A program made the translations under genes and the position numbers. 64,000 nt of DNA. Origin: Bradyrhizobium sp. NFR13. GTDB lineage: Bacteria; Pseudomonadota; Alphaproteobacteria; Rhizobiales; Xanthobacteraceae. The notes beneath the pieces were generated by a model, which ran no database searches, was not told the origin of the DNA, and saw only the letters and a program-made list of their open reading frames with translations. Location of the stretch: contig NZ_FOTP01000002.1 in assembly GCF_900114605.1 (NCBI RefSeq), forward strand, positions 682,001 to 746,000, read 5' to 3'. This document shows, one piece after another, positions 49,058 to 59,877 of this stretch (within the stretch, counting starts at the first letter, position 1; every line of letters starts with the position of its first letter).

Positions 49058-51040
49058 GTGTTAAAAATCCTTATTGGCCTTACAGCCGCCGCCGCGACAG
49101 TGCTCGGCTGCTATTTCGGTGCCGAAGCCTATTTCCAGCACCGGATCGTTGGCGAAATCGAAGCAAATTTTGCGCAGATTCGTGCCGAGGGCGGACAGGC
49201 CAAACGCGGCGACCTTGCCTTCAGCCTTTGGCACCGCAACATCGCCATTTCGGACATCGCCGTAGAGTTCACGGCGCCTCGCCCCGCCAGCATCAAGATC
49301 GGCCACTTCAGCGCCAAGGGGCTTGGGCTGCAGGGCGGTGCGGATTTCACAGCCGACACGATCGATATGACCAATGTCGATGCCAGCGGTCCACTGGCGG
49401 TCCCCGATGGAGTCACCGCAAGCTTTAAGCTCCCAACGTTGCAGATCTCGGATTTCAGGGGGCCGACGCAACTGCAGAGCCAGTTGAAGTCGTCATCGTC
49501 GCTCGACATGTATCGCTTCGCGCTCGAACAACTCGCGACAGTCAAGGCCCGCTCGGTGAAAGCGTCGAGCCTTGTCACCACCACGAGCGGGAACGTCGAC
49601 GATGCCAATTCCGAAACGGAATATTCCGACGTCGTGCTGAACGACATCCGTAACGGTCAGATCGCATCGATCAGCACCGGACGTCTCAGGGCGACGGTGA
49701 CCGTCACCCAGAAGGGCAAGACGGAACGGATAACGGTCGAACTCGCCAACTATGAGATGCAGGATTTTGATGCCACTGCGACTGCCGCAGTTCTCGATCC
49801 GGCCCGAGCCAACGATGCGCAGTTCTACCGTGTGCAGGGCCCTGCAAAAGTGGGCCCCTCGACCATCCAGATGGACCGCGTCCCCCTCTTTCGCATCGAG
49901 GCTATGAAGGTCGGCGAGATCAAAATCCAACCGTCGAAATTCAAGGTCCAGGATATCCTTGCCTTCAAGCCGTCTCCAGTCACCGCACCCGATGCCAACA
50001 AGATCCGCGGCATGATCGACAGCGTGGCCAGCCTGTACGAAGGCATGCAGATCGCAGATACCGAGATAACCGGCCTCACGCTCGACGTCCCGCAAAATGG
50101 GCTGAAGCTCGCAGCCATGCGTTTCAACCTCGACCGCGGCAAGATTGGCACGTTCGCCCTCGAGGGATTGGATGGCAAATCGCCGGACGGGCCCGTCCAG
50201 CTCGGGCGCTTTGCGTTGAAGGGATTCGATGTCTCCGGACTGATGCGCCAGCTGTCTCACCTGGTCACATCGACGAAATCAGCTTCGCCGGAGGCCGCAT
50301 TGGGCCTGCTGTCGGCGCTCGAAGGCATCGAGATCAGGGATATGGTGGCGCCGCACAAGAAGAGCGGCAAACTGATCAATATCGAGAATGCCAACCTGAA
50401 CTGGGGGCAGTTCGTCGGACCTGTCCCCAGCAATACCCGTTTCTCGTTCAAGATGACCGGACCGATCGACAGCAAGGACGGCGAGCCTTTCACCGTGCTG
50501 CGTGACGTCGGCATCGACTATGCCACCGTCAGCGCGGACCTCGGCCAGACCTGGAGCGAGAACGAACGGAAGCTGATGCTTGATCCCGTCACCTTCGAAA
50601 TCGGCGGACTGTTCGCCGTTACGGCGAAAGCATCGGTGAGCAACGTCAATCGCGGCCTGTTCACGACCAATTCGCAGCAAGCGCTGCTGATGGCGACACA
50701 GATGGAAATCGGCCCGATCGAGATCGTTGTCCGCGATCTCGGCGCCGTGGATCTCGCCATCGCACAATATGCGCGCCGGCAGCAGGTCGACAAGGACACC
50801 GCGCGACGCGTCATCATGGAGCGCATCATGAAACTTGATGCGGTGGTGCCGATAGCAAATCCCACGACAAATGCACTGACGAATGCCGCCATGACCTTCT
50901 TCGAAAAGCCGCTGCGCACGCTAACGCTAAAGATCGCGCCGCGCGCCAAACTGCCGGTGATGCAGCTCATGCAACTAATGAAGACCGACCCGTCGGCTGC
51001 CTTTGCGGTGTTCCAGATCGACGCGCAAACCAGCCCATAG
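49058..51040 (+). CDS. Large exported/anchored protein of unknown function (660 aa)
   Basis: The protein starts VLKILIGLTAAAATVLGCYFGAEAYF, an N-terminal membrane anchor or signal. The rest is a long beta-rich periplasmic domain with repeated short amphipathic strands, such as LAFSLWHRNIAISDIAVEF and LKLAAMRFNLDRGKIGTFALEG, and no cysteine-rich or enzyme motif. The layout recalls AsmA- or DUF945-like bridge proteins, which work in lipid or outer-membrane maintenance, but I find no specific signature. The GTG start has GGAG at eight bases. A terminator follows. Convergent with aspS. Confidence 0.7.
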   Translation: MLKILIGLTAAAATVLGCYFGAEAYFQHRIVGEIEANFAQIRAEGGQAKRGDLAFSLWHRNIAISDIAVEFTAPRPASIKIGHFSAKGLGLQGGADFTADTIDMTNVDASGPLAVPDGVTASFKLPTLQISDFRGPTQLQSQLKSSSSLDMYRFALEQLATVKARSVKASSLVTTTSGNVDDANSETEYSDVVLNDIRNGQIASISTGRLRATVTVTQKGKTERITVELANYEMQDFDATATAAVLDPARANDAQFYRVQGPAKVGPSTIQMDRVPLFRIEAMKVGEIKIQPSKFKVQDILAFKPSPVTAPDANKIRGMIDSVASLYEGMQIADTEITGLTLDVPQNGLKLAAMRFNLDRGKIGTFALEGLDGKSPDGPVQLGRFALKGFDVSGLMRQLSHLVTSTKSASPEAALGLLSALEGIEIRDMVAPHKKSGKLINIENANLNWGQFVGPVPSNTRFSFKMTGPIDSKDGEPFTVLRDVGIDYATVSADLGQTWSENERKLMLDPVTFEIGGLFAVTAKASVSNVNRGLFTTNSQQALLMATQMEIGPIEIVVRDLGAVDLAIAQYARRQQVDKDTARRVIMERIMKLDAVVPIANPTTNALTNAAMTFFEKPLRTLTLKIAPRAKLPVMQLMQLMKTDPSAAFAVFQIDAQTSP

Positions 51041-51060
51041 CGAGGGCATAGCGCAAATCC

Positions 51061-51095
51061 TTCTTCACCTCTCCCCGATGGGAAGAGGTGAAGAA
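51061..51095. terminator. Bidirectional terminator hairpin
   Basis: TTCTTCACCTCT and AGAGGTGAAGAA form a perfect 12-bp stem with an 11-base loop (CCCCGATGGGA) in the gap between the convergent 660-residue gene and aspS. No long T-run follows either side. Its place makes a shared terminator the best reading. Confidence 0.75.
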
Positions 51096-51106
51096 CAGGT
51101 TCGGGC

Positions 51107-52879
51107 TTACTTCGCCGGCAGATTCAGCCGGATATGCGCTTCACGCAACTGCTTCGGCGACGCCTCTGATGGTGCGCCCATCAACAAATCTTCAGCTCGC
51201 TGATTCATCGGGAAGAGCGAGATCTCGCGCAGGTTGTTCGTGCCGCAGAGCAGCATCACGATGCGATCGACGCCTGCCGCCATGCCACCATGGGGCGGCG
51301 CGCCGTACTGGAAGGCGCGATACATGCCGCCAAAGCGCTCGACGACGGTCTCCTCGCCATAGCCGGCGATCTCGAATGCCTTCACCATGGCTTCCGGCTT
51401 GTGATTACGGATGCCGCCCGACGCAATCTCATAGCCGTTACAGGTGATGTCGTACTGGAAGGCCTTGATGGTCAGCGGATCCTGACCGAGTAGCGCATCC
51501 ATGCCACCCTGCGGCATCGAGAACGGGTTGTGCGAGAAGTCGACCTTCTTGTCGTCTTCGTTGTATTCGTACATCGGGAAATCGACGATCCAGGCCAGCG
51601 CAAAGCGCTCCTTGTCGATCAGGTTCAGCTCCTCGCCGACCTTGGTACGTGCGAGACCCGCGAACTTGTAGAATTTCTCGGGATCGCCCGCGACGAAGAA
51701 GGCAGCATCGCCGGCCTTGAGGCCAAGTTGTTGACGGATCGCTTCGGTACGCTCCGGTCCGATGTTGTTGGCGAGCGGGCCTGCACCCTCGCCGCCCTCG
51801 CGCCACATGATGTAGCCGAGGCCCGGCTGGCCTTCGCCCTGCGCCCAGGAATTCATGCGGTCGCAGAATGCACGGCTGCCGCCGCCGGGACCGGGGATCG
51901 CCCAGACCTGGTTCTTGTCGTCTTCGAGCATGCGCGCGAACACCTTGAAGCCGGAGCCGCGGAAGTGCTCGGCCGTGTTCTGCATCTCGATCGGGTTGCG
52001 CAGGTCCGGCTTGTCGGTGCCGTACTTACGAAGCGATTCAGCGTAAGGGATCTTCGGCCAGTCCTTGTTGACCGGCTTGCCCTTCGCGAATTCCTCGAAC
52101 ACGCCGGTAATGACCGGCTGCACGGCCGCGAACACGTCTTCCTGCTCAACAAAGCTCATTTCGAGGTCAAGCTGGTAGAATTCGCCCGGCAGACGATCGG
52201 CGCGCGGATCTTCGTCGCGGAAACATGGCGCGATCTGGAAGTAACGGTCGAAACCCGACATCATCAACAGCTGCTTGTACTGCTGCGGCGCCTGCGGCAG
52301 CGCGTAGAACTTGCCGGGATGGATGCGCGACGGCACCAGGAAGTCGCGCGCGCCTTCCGGCGACGACGCGGTGAGGATCGGCGTCTGGAATTCAAAGAAG
52401 CCGCCTTCCTTCATGCGGCGGCGCATGCTGTCGATGATCGCGCCACGGGTCATGATGTTCTGGTGCAGCTTCTCGCGACGCAGATCGAGGAAGCGATACT
52501 TCAGCCGGATATCTTCCGGATATTCCTGATCGCCGAACACCGGCAGTGGCAGCTCGGCTGCCGCGCCCAGCACCTCGATGGCGTCGATATAGATTTCGAC
52601 GGCACCGGTCGGCAGTTCGGAGTTATCAGTGCCTTCCGGGCGACGACGCACCTTGCCGTCGATCTTCACAACCCATTCCGAACGCAGCGTTTCGGCAACC
52701 TTGAAAGCCGGCGAATCCGGGTCAGCGACGCATTGGGTCAGGCCGTAATGGTCGCGCAGATCGATGAAGAGCACGCCGCCATGGTCGCGGATACGATGGC
52801 ACCACCCCGACAGGCGAACGGTCTGGTCGATATGGCTGTCGCGGAGCGCGCCGCAGGTGTGAGACCGGTAGCGATGCAT
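51107..52879 (-). CDS. aspS: Aspartyl-tRNA synthetase (bacterial type)
   Basis: A full-length 590-residue class IIb synthetase. The N-terminal anticodon-binding OB fold includes [23 protein letters not shown]. Motif 2 is [11 protein letters not shown], the flexible GAD-type insert is in the middle, and motif 3 is [13 protein letters not shown]. It charges tRNA-Asp and, in many alphaproteobacteria, may also form Asp-tRNA-Asn for the amidation route. The start [12 protein letters not shown] is normal. It is transcribed alone. Confidence 0.96.
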   Translation of the reverse strand: MHRYRSHTCGALRDSHIDQTVRLSGWCHRIRDHGGVLFIDLRDHYGLTQCVADPDSPAFKVAETLRSEWVVKIDGKVRRRPEGTDNSELPTGAVEIYIDAIEVLGAAAELPLPVFGDQEYPEDIRLKYRFLDLRREKLHQNIMTRGAIIDSMRRRMKEGGFFEFQTPILTASSPEGARDFLVPSRIHPGKFYALPQAPQQYKQLLMMSGFDRYFQIAPCFRDEDPRADRLPGEFYQLDLEMSFVEQEDVFAAVQPVITGVFEEFAKGKPVNKDWPKIPYAESLRKYGTDKPDLRNPIEMQNTAEHFRGSGFKVFARMLEDDKNQVWAIPGPGGGSRAFCDRMNSWAQGEGQPGLGYIMWREGGEGAGPLANNIGPERTEAIRQQLGLKAGDAAFFVAGDPEKFYKFAGLARTKVGEELNLIDKERFALAWIVDFPMYEYNEDDKKVDFSHNPFSMPQGGMDALLGQDPLTIKAFQYDITCNGYEIASGGIRNHKPEAMVKAFEIAGYGEETVVERFGGMYRAFQYGAPPHGGMAAGVDRIVMLLCGTNNLREISLFPMNQRAEDLLMGAPSEASPKQLREAHIRLNLPAK

Positions 52880-53380
52880 GGGTATCCTGGAAATACGTCA
52901 GAGGGCGGAATCGGGTTCGCGATCAAGCGCGAAGCGCACGGTTTACCCGACCGCACCGGACGCGGCAACCAAAGCGCGGCGATCTGATCGCCCGAATTTG
53001 CGGACCGCCATAGCATCACAGGCGGGCCCAGACGAAAAATTTTCAAGCAATCATTTCGAATCCCGATCAATCGATAAGAAATTCTGCCGCAGCGCGGGAA
53101 CTGCATGATTGTACAAGAAATAATCAACTACCTTAGATCGCGCAAAATAGGTAGCCGAGCGCGAGCCATCGGTATTTTAGCACCAAACTCAATCACTTAA
53201 AGCGGTATTTGTTTCAAAGTTTACGAAACATTGACGGCCGACCTTCACTGTCGTGCCGTGAACCCTGCTCGTTTTGAAGGCAGGCTCTTCAACTGGAAAT
53301 TGCTGTTTACAGCCCAGCCACAACCCAAGGCAGCCGCCATTTCGGCTGACCGGCGTCGCAGCCTTAGAACCGCCGAGGAT
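52880..53380. other. AT-rich promoter region between aspS and the chemoreceptor
   Basis: A 501-base gap with lower GC than its surroundings from about 53040 to 53240. It holds TGTTTC-N9-GAAACA at 53210-53230, an inverted repeat that may be an operator for the chemoreceptor gene. Both genes are transcribed away from the gap. The chemoreceptor frame stays open to 53231 without coding character. Confidence 0.5.
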
Positions 53381-55066
53381 ATGTTCGTGCTCGCCAGATA
53401 TTCGATCAGTACAAAGCTCTTTGTCATTGTTGCCTTCCTCTTCGTGGTGATCGCGGGCATCGGCACCCTCGCATTCATGCAGATGCGAGCCATCAATGCG
53501 GCAACCCAGGATATCCAGGCGCAGTGGCTCCCCAGCGTCCGCTGGATCGGTGAGATGCGCGTTCAGTCGGCGCGTTACCGCGCAGTGCTGCGCGACCACC
53601 TGATCGTGGCCGATGCCGATCGCCCGGATGTCGACAAGAACCTCGCCGCCCGCAAGTCGGACTTCGACAAGGCCGCGAAGGCCTACGCCCCGCTGGTATC
53701 GTCGCCGGCCGAACGCGAACTGGCCGACAAGCTTGACGCGGAATGGAAGGCCTTCATCACCGCCGGCAACGACGTCCAGGCCCTCGCCAACAAGGGCGAT
53801 GTGGCGGCAGCCAAAGAGATCAACGCCAAGAAGGTCGTTCCGACCGGCCGCGCCATGGATGGCACGCTGGCAAAGCTCGTCGAGTTGAACGACAAGGGCG
53901 CCGAAGCTGCCGGCCACAACGCCAACGCCACCTATTCCGGCGCCATCTGGATGATGATCGCTATCCTCGGCACATCCGTCGTCCTCGGCCTCGGCGCTGC
54001 CATGTATCTGGTGCGCGACATTTCCGGCGGCATCGCCTCGATCCTGAAGCCGATGGGCCAGCTGACCGACGGCCAGCTGGAAGCCGTTATCCCGCATCAG
54101 GGCGAGAGCACCGAGATCGGACGCATCGCCAACGCGTTGCAGATCTTCAAGGACGCCCTCATCGCCAAGCGTGCGGCGGATCAGGCAGCCGGCGCCGAAG
54201 CCGCCGTCAAGGCTGCGCGTGCGGAAACCATCACCAAGGCAACCAGCCATTTCGAGTCGATGATCAGTGAGCTGGTTGGTTCGCTGTCGTCCGCCTCGAC
54301 CGAACTCGAAGCTTCCGCCACCACTTTGACCCGCACGTCGGATATCACCATGAGCCTCTCGGGCTCGGCCGCATCCGCATCGCACGTCGTGTCGAACAAC
54401 GTGCAGTCGGTTGCTGCCGCCACCGAGGAAATCACCTCGTCGGTCAACGAGATCGGCCGTCAGGTTCACGAATCCAATCGCATCGCCTCGACCGCCGTGC
54501 TGCAGGCCGAAAAGACCAACGAGAGCATCGCCAAGCTCTCGCAGGCCACTGCGCGGATCGACGACGTCGTCAAGCTCATCACCGCCGTTGCCGAACAGAC
54601 CAACCTGCTCGCGCTTAACGCCACCATCGAGGCCGCGCGCGCCGGTGAAGCCGGCCGCGGCTTCGCGGTCGTCGCCGCCGAAGTGAAGGCACTGGCCTCG
54701 CAGACCGCCAAGGCGACCGACGAAATCAGCATGCAGATCGCCGGCATGCAGGCAGCCAGTGCCGAGACCGTCGAGACCATCAAGGAAATCGGCTCGACCA
54801 TCACGCTGATCTCCGAAGTCTCCTCAGCCATCGCGGCAGCGGTTGAGGAACAGGGCGCAGCGACGCAGGAAATCGCGCGCAACGTCCAGCAGTCGGCGCA
54901 GCTCTCGACCCAGGTCGCGAGCGAGGTCACCGAGGTCAATCGCGGCGCCAGCGAGACCGGCTCCGCATCGACCCAGGTGCTGGCTGCAGCGCAGTCGCTG
55001 TCGCTCGAAAGCAATCGCCTGAAGGGCGAAGTCGACCGGTTCCTCGACACGGTTCGCGCCGCCTGA
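53381..55066 (+). CDS. Methyl-accepting chemotaxis protein
   Basis: The 561-residue receptor has two transmembrane helices (about 13-33 and 188-212) around a four-helix-bundle periplasmic sensor. A HAMP segment and a cytoplasmic signalling domain follow. The hairpin tip is LITAVAEQTNLLALNATIEAARAGEAGRGFAVVA, the contact for CheA/CheW. It detects an unknown chemical or redox signal and tunes flagellar motion. No CheR/CheB tether pentapeptide is visible at the C-terminus (...FLDTVRAA). Start at the ATG at 53381 preceded by CGAGG. No che genes are nearby. Confidence 0.92.
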   Translation: MFVLARYSISTKLFVIVAFLFVVIAGIGTLAFMQMRAINAATQDIQAQWLPSVRWIGEMRVQSARYRAVLRDHLIVADADRPDVDKNLAARKSDFDKAAKAYAPLVSSPAERELADKLDAEWKAFITAGNDVQALANKGDVAAAKEINAKKVVPTGRAMDGTLAKLVELNDKGAEAAGHNANATYSGAIWMMIAILGTSVVLGLGAAMYLVRDISGGIASILKPMGQLTDGQLEAVIPHQGESTEIGRIANALQIFKDALIAKRAADQAAGAEAAVKAARAETITKATSHFESMISELVGSLSSASTELEASATTLTRTSDITMSLSGSAASASHVVSNNVQSVAAATEEITSSVNEIGRQVHESNRIASTAVLQAEKTNESIAKLSQATARIDDVVKLITAVAEQTNLLALNATIEAARAGEAGRGFAVVAAEVKALASQTAKATDEISMQIAGMQAASAETVETIKEIGSTITLISEVSSAIAAAVEEQGAATQEIARNVQQSAQLSTQVASEVTEVNRGASETGSASTQVLAAAQSLSLESNRLKGEVDRFLDTVRAA

Positions 55067-55092
55067 GACCGCATTCAGCGGTTGCCTAACAC

Positions 55093-55121
55093 GTCATGGC
55101 CCCCCATCTTGGGGCCATGAC
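55093..55121 (+). promoter_or_regulatory. Hairpin enclosing the selO start codon
   Basis: GTCATGGCCCC and GGGGCCATGAC form an 11-bp perfect stem with a 7-base loop, and both arms contain an ATG. The second ATG (55117) is the selO start, and the GGGG that could act as its ribosome site is in the same arm. If the transcript folds, it would hide the start. It may also end the chemoreceptor transcript. Confidence 0.6.
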
Positions 55122-56592
55122 AGTTCACTTTCCGTTCGACAACAGCTATGCCGCCCTGCCCGCGAACTTCTTCGCCCGCGTCGCACCGACGCCAGTGGCT
55201 GCACCGCGGCTTATCAAGCTGAATCACGCACTCGCCGAACAACTCGGCATTGATCCGGACTGGCTGGCCAGTCCGGAGGGCGTGGAAGTCCTTGCCGGCA
55301 AGCGCGTGCCGGATGGTGCCGATCCCCTCGCGATGGCCTATGCGGGACATCAGTTCGGACATTTCGTGGCGCAGCTCGGCGACGGTCGCGCGATCCTGCT
55401 CGGCGAAGTCATAGACCGCGACGGCGTGCGCCGCGACATCCAGCTAAAGGGTTCCGGTCCGACGCCTTTCTCGCGCCGCGGCGATGGTCGTGCCGCACTT
55501 GGTCCGGTGATCCGGGAATATATCGTCAGTGAAGCCATGGCGGCCTTGGGCATTCCCACAACGCGCTCCCTCGCGGCCGTCCTCACGGGAGAACGGGTCC
55601 AGCGTGAGACGATGCTCCCGGGTGCGGTGCTGACGCGCGTCGCCTCAAGTCATATTCGCGTCGGCACGTTTCAGTTTTTCGCGGCGCGCGAGGATATCGC
55701 CGGGGTCAAGCAACTCGCCGATCATGTGATCGTCCGGCACTATCCCGACGCGGCGAAAGCCGAACATCCCATTCGCGCCTTGCTCGATGCGGTGATCCGC
55801 CGTCAGGCCGAACTTGTCGCACGCTGGCTGCATGTCGGCTTCATCCACGGCGTGATGAACACCGATAACTGCTCGATATCCGGTGAGACCATCGATTACG
55901 GCCCCTGCGCCTTCATGGACGCCTACGATCCCGCGACCGTCTACAGCTCGATCGATGAGATGGGGCGCTACGCTTATGCAAACCAGCCGCGCATCGCGCT
56001 GTGGAATCTCACGCGCTTCGCCGAGACGCTGCTGCCGCTGATCGACAGCGACGAGAAGACTGCCATCGAGATCGCACAGGCCGCGCTTGGCGAATTCTCC
56101 GATATTTTCGACACTGCCTATCAGGCCGGCCTGCGCCGGAAGCTCGGCCTGTTCATCAGCCAGCCGGACGATGCTGCACTGGCACAGGATCTCCTGGTCG
56201 CCATGACCGCCAATCAGGCCGACTTCACGCTGACCTTCCGCCGCCTCGGTGATGCAGCACGCGATCCGTCCAATGACGAAGCCGTCCGCGGCCTGTTCAT
56301 CGATCCGACCGCGTTCGATGCCTGGGCGGGGAAGTGGCGGCAGCGACTCGGCCAGGAGTCCCAGGACGCCAGTACCCGCTATCAGGCGATGCAGACCGTC
56401 AATCCGGCTTTCATCCCACGCAATCATCGCGTCGAAGCGGTGATCCAGGCAGCCATGGCCGACGACTACGCGCCCTTCGAGAAACTGCTGACCGTGCTGG
56501 CGAAACCCTATGAAGATCAACCGGAGATGGCGGATTTCGCCGAACCGCCAGAGCCGGATCAGCGTGTGCTGAAGACCTTCTGCGGCACCTAA
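55117..56592 (+). CDS. selO: SelO/YdiU family protein adenylyltransferase
   Basis: A 491-residue pseudokinase that transfers AMP to Ser, Thr or Tyr of target proteins. Features seen are [18 protein letters not shown], the ATP lysine in [34 protein letters not shown] and [13 protein letters not shown] (the DFG-like site). The end FCGT resembles the family's terminal redox-active cysteine. Known members act in oxidative-stress signalling. The start is ATG at 55117, but an ATG at 55096 in the same frame is possible; both lie in a hairpin. Confidence 0.9.
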   Translation: MTVHFPFDNSYAALPANFFARVAPTPVAAPRLIKLNHALAEQLGIDPDWLASPEGVEVLAGKRVPDGADPLAMAYAGHQFGHFVAQLGDGRAILLGEVIDRDGVRRDIQLKGSGPTPFSRRGDGRAALGPVIREYIVSEAMAALGIPTTRSLAAVLTGERVQRETMLPGAVLTRVASSHIRVGTFQFFAAREDIAGVKQLADHVIVRHYPDAAKAEHPIRALLDAVIRRQAELVARWLHVGFIHGVMNTDNCSISGETIDYGPCAFMDAYDPATVYSSIDEMGRYAYANQPRIALWNLTRFAETLLPLIDSDEKTAIEIAQAALGEFSDIFDTAYQAGLRRKLGLFISQPDDAALAQDLLVAMTANQADFTLTFRRLGDAARDPSNDEAVRGLFIDPTAFDAWAGKWRQRLGQESQDASTRYQAMQTVNPAFIPRNHRVEAVIQAAMADDYAPFEKLLTVLAKPYEDQPEMADFAEPPEPDQRVLKTFCGT

Positions 56593-56693
56593 ACACCCTC
56601 ATTCTGTCTGAGCAGACCTCCAATCTGCCCGAAACACCTTGACTCAATAGGTTTTTCGGCCGAACGCCTTGGCCAGAGCGTTATGGACCGTCC

Positions 56694-57842
56694 ATGGAAC
56701 TGATCACGACCACTGCCCAGCTGACCGCCGCCTGCGAGCGACTTGCCAAGCACCCCGTCATTACGGTCGACACGGAATTCCTCCGCGAGACCACCTATTA
56801 CCCGCTGCTCTGCGTGGTCCAGATGGCCAGCGCCGAGGATGCCGTGGTCGTGGACACACTGGCCGATGGCATCGACCTCGCACCGTTCTTTGCGCTGATG
56901 AACAACGAGGCCGTGCTGAAGGTCTTCCACGCGGCCCGGCAGGACATTGAAATCATCGTGCACCGCGCCGGCGTGGTACCGCATCCAATCTTCGACACCC
57001 AGGTCGCAGCCATGGTGCTCGGCTACGGCGACAGCATCGCCTATGACCAGCTCGTGGAACGCGTCACGGGGCACCGTCCCGACAAGACCCATCGTTTCAC
57101 CGACTGGTCGCGTCGCCCGCTGAGCGAAGAACAGCTGCACTACGCCGTCTCCGATGTCACCCATCTCCGCGACGTCTTCGCCAAGCTCGACGCCGATCTG
57201 AAGAAGCGCGGCCGCAGCGACTGGGTGAGTGAGGAAATGGACATTCTCACCTCGCCAAAGACCTATGATTTTCATCCCGAGCGCGCCTGGGAACGGCTGA
57301 AGACCCGCGTCCGCAAGCCGAAAGAACTAGCAGTGCTGATGGAAGTCGCTGCCTGGCGCGAGCAGGAAGCGCAGAGCCGTGATGTGCCGCGTTCGCGCGT
57401 GCTCAAGGACGACGCGGTTGGCGATATCGCGACCCACGCGCCGACCTCGCTCGAGAAGCTTGCCAATCTGCGTTCGCTGCCGAAGGGCTTTGATCGCTCC
57501 AAGTGGGGCAGCGACATTGTCGCCGCCGTCCAGCGCGGCGTCGCCCGCGATCCCAACACATTGCCGAAGATCGAGAAGCCGCGCGGCAATTCCAACGGCG
57601 CCGCGACCGTCGAACTGCTGAAAGTGCTGCTACGCATGACGTCGGAACGTCACGCCGTCGCCAGCAAGGTCATCGCCACCGTCGACGATCTCGAGCAGAT
57701 CGCCACCGACGACAATGCCGATGTCGGCGCCCTGCACGGCTGGCGGCGTGAGTTGTTCGGCGAGGCCGCCCTGGCGCTCAAACATGGGCGCCTTGCACTG
57801 GCAATGGAAAAAGGCCGAGTGATCCGGGTGGATCGTGCGTAG
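56694..57842 (+). CDS. rnd: Ribonuclease D
   Basis: The 382-residue exoribonuclease has the DEDDy catalytic set: [26 protein letters not shown], and [14 protein letters not shown], with HRDC-type RNA-binding helices in the C-terminal half. It trims 3' ends of tRNA and other small RNAs. The upstream region is 100 bases with no obvious shared transcript with selO, though cotranscription is possible. Length is normal. Confidence 0.93.
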   Translation: MELITTTAQLTAACERLAKHPVITVDTEFLRETTYYPLLCVVQMASAEDAVVVDTLADGIDLAPFFALMNNEAVLKVFHAARQDIEIIVHRAGVVPHPIFDTQVAAMVLGYGDSIAYDQLVERVTGHRPDKTHRFTDWSRRPLSEEQLHYAVSDVTHLRDVFAKLDADLKKRGRSDWVSEEMDILTSPKTYDFHPERAWERLKTRVRKPKELAVLMEVAAWREQEAQSRDVPRSRVLKDDAVGDIATHAPTSLEKLANLRSLPKGFDRSKWGSDIVAAVQRGVARDPNTLPKIEKPRGNSNGAATVELLKVLLRMTSERHAVASKVIATVDDLEQIATDDNADVGALHGWRRELFGEAALALKHGRLALAMEKGRVIRVDRA

Positions 57843-57929
57843 ACTGCATCGTCCAAGGTAGCGTTCTAATTGCCAGCCCAATAGCAGGCGGGCGTACCAC
57901 ACCTCGCCCACGAGACCCAGACGATCGCT

Positions 57930-58223
57930 TTACGCCGCCGACCTGTTCTTGATGGCTCCGACGATTGCCGTCAGCACCGCCCCTGCAACACCGCCTCCGG
58001 CCACCTGACCGATCAGCGAACCGATATCGGTGGTTGTCGATGCGTTTGAAAGCATAGGAATCAGCATTCCGAGAATTTGACCGCCGACGCCGCCACCTAT
58101 TGCACCCGCGATCGTGTTGCCGATTGTGCCAAGATCGACAGACTTCGATGCACCACCAGCGACATTTCCGCCAATCGCGCCGCCAATCAGTTGAACGATA
58201 AGGTTGATCAGAAGGGCTGACAT
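57930..58223 (-). CDS. Small glycine-rich membrane protein (97 aa), unknown function
   Basis: The protein consists of glycine- and alanine-rich hydrophobic stretches, such as LIVQLIGGAIGGNVAGGAS and TIAGAIGGGVGGQILGMLIP, of the glycine-zipper type that pack as helices in a membrane. It has no signal beyond these. The ATG at 58223 follows GGGAGAG at about six bases; upstream the frame runs on to 58301 without support. Function is unknown. It converges with rnd. Confidence 0.65.
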   Translation of the reverse strand: MSALLINLIVQLIGGAIGGNVAGGASKSVDLGTIGNTIAGAIGGGVGGQILGMLIPMLSNASTTTDIGSLIGQVAGGGVAGAVLTAIVGAIKNRSAA

Positions 58224-58359
58224 TTCGACTCTCCCGGTCCGGAAATCGTATGTACTTGCCGCGTGGACCAAAACGGCCGCACCGGAAAATAGTACACGCA
58301 CGGAATCCGAGAGTCACGCCGCGCCGCAACCAGTAGTAATTCAGAATGAGCGACGGTGG

Positions 58360-59865
58360 CTATCGCCTGACGATCGAGCCGGACTTCCCGACCAGTCGCG
58401 CCAACTGCTTGAAGCGGCTGCCAACGCGGTCGGCGACGAGATCGACCATCCGATGCTCGAAGACCAGCATCATCTTGCGGTCCTTGGTGGCGAAATGCGT
58501 GGCGGGCAGTACGCCCGGGCGCGCAGCCGAAATGAGATGTGCGACCCTGAACAGCGCGCCGAGCAAACGGGCGCGTTCGACCTGTGCCGGTGAGACAAGC
58601 GAGCGGACCAGCTCGGGGGGCTCGTTCCCGGTGCTGAAGCCTTCGTAGCGGTAGTACACACAGAGTGCCAGGAACGCGCGGTCGTGATGATCGACCGAGC
58701 CGAAATTGCCGTTCGTGATCAGACTGAGCGTCTGCTCGCCGCGATGATCCGGATGGACGCGCCAGCCGATATCGGACAACAGACACGCCACTCGGCGTAG
58801 CCGACGATCCTCGTCGGTCTCTTTCAGTTTGGCGACACGGGCGAACCGATCACTCCAGTCGCTCAGTTCCTGCGCGTGGCGAGCTGAACGTGACAGCAAC
58901 TCATTCATGGTCTGCGCGGCACCGACCAGACCATCTTGCATGCGTTGCGCCTGCGGCAGCATTTCGTAGAGCAAGCCTTCGCGGACGCCATAGGTCGAGA
59001 ACACGATAGTCTTCGGCTTGGCAGTGCGAATGACGTATTCAAGCACGAGCGCAGCGTAGACCAGCAGCGGCTGGCGCTGTTCGGCGATGGATTCGATATT
59101 GGCGAGAATGTTGGCTGTTGCCAGTCGGCGCAAGCGGCGCACGAAATCGAGCGCCTCGTTGGCCGGGATCGAATAGCCGTGCATCACGCGTAGCGGGTAG
59201 CCGCTCTGGATGATGTGCAGCCGCGCCAATGCTCGCCAGGTGCCGCCGACAGCATAGAAATTGCGACCCACGCCCGTCTTGAGCTGCGCGACGTCAGCCA
59301 GCGCCAGCTTGACGATACGCTCAGCCTTCTTCGGTGATTTCTGTGAGGCGTCCTGCAATGCAAGACTACCGAGCGGCAGCGTCACGCCCTGCCGGACCGC
59401 ATTGCCTTTAACATCGATCAATTCGAGCGAACCACCCCCGAGATCGCCAACCAGGCCATCCGGCTTGTGCACGCCTGAAATCACGCCCAGCGCCGAGAGC
59501 TTCGCTTCACGCGGCCCCGATATGATCTGGATCTCGCAGCCGCAGATTTTCTCCGCTGCTGCGATGAAGGCAGGTCCATTGCTCGCATCGCGCGCCGCAG
59601 CGGTCGCGATCGCATAGACGCGACCGACTTTCATGACCTTGCACAGCGCACGGAAGCGCCGAAGCGCCGTCAGCGCCTTGTCGACGGCGTCCTTGGCCAG
59701 CAATCCAGTGCTCTGCACTTCGCGGCCGAGACCGCACAGCGCCTTTTCATTGAAGAGCGTGACAAGGCTTCGCGTCAGCGACTCGTAGACAACGAGACGC
59801 ACCGAGTTGGAACCAATATCGATGACGGCGACGCTGGTCGCGCGTTGATTGGCACGCGCTACCAC
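58360..59865 (-). CDS. ppx: Ppx/GppA exopolyphosphatase family protein
   Basis: A 501-residue ASKHA-fold phosphatase: IDIGSNSVRLVVYE, then GDLGGGSLELIDV for the nucleotide/phosphate loops, plus a C-terminal HD-like region (YYRYEGFSTG). It splits polyphosphate to phosphate, or (p)ppGpp in GppA-type members. It starts 12 bases after the polyphosphate kinase gene and shares its operon, so the exopolyphosphatase reading is favoured. The GppA activity cannot be excluded. Confidence 0.9.
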   Translation of the reverse strand: MVARANQRATSVAVIDIGSNSVRLVVYESLTRSLVTLFNEKALCGLGREVQSTGLLAKDAVDKALTALRRFRALCKVMKVGRVYAIATAAARDASNGPAFIAAAEKICGCEIQIISGPREAKLSALGVISGVHKPDGLVGDLGGGSLELIDVKGNAVRQGVTLPLGSLALQDASQKSPKKAERIVKLALADVAQLKTGVGRNFYAVGGTWRALARLHIIQSGYPLRVMHGYSIPANEALDFVRRLRRLATANILANIESIAEQRQPLLVYAALVLEYVIRTAKPKTIVFSTYGVREGLLYEMLPQAQRMQDGLVGAAQTMNELLSRSARHAQELSDWSDRFARVAKLKETDEDRRLRRVACLLSDIGWRVHPDHRGEQTLSLITNGNFGSVDHHDRAFLALCVYYRYEGFSTGNEPPELVRSLVSPAQVERARLLGALFRVAHLISAARPGVLPATHFATKDRKMMLVFEHRMVDLVADRVGSRFKQLARLVGKSGSIVRR

Positions 59866-59877
59866 GCAGCTGGTTCC

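Noticed and set aside
51530-52987. An open frame of 485 codons on the + strand
   Set aside because: Antisense to aspS, which is complete and conserved.
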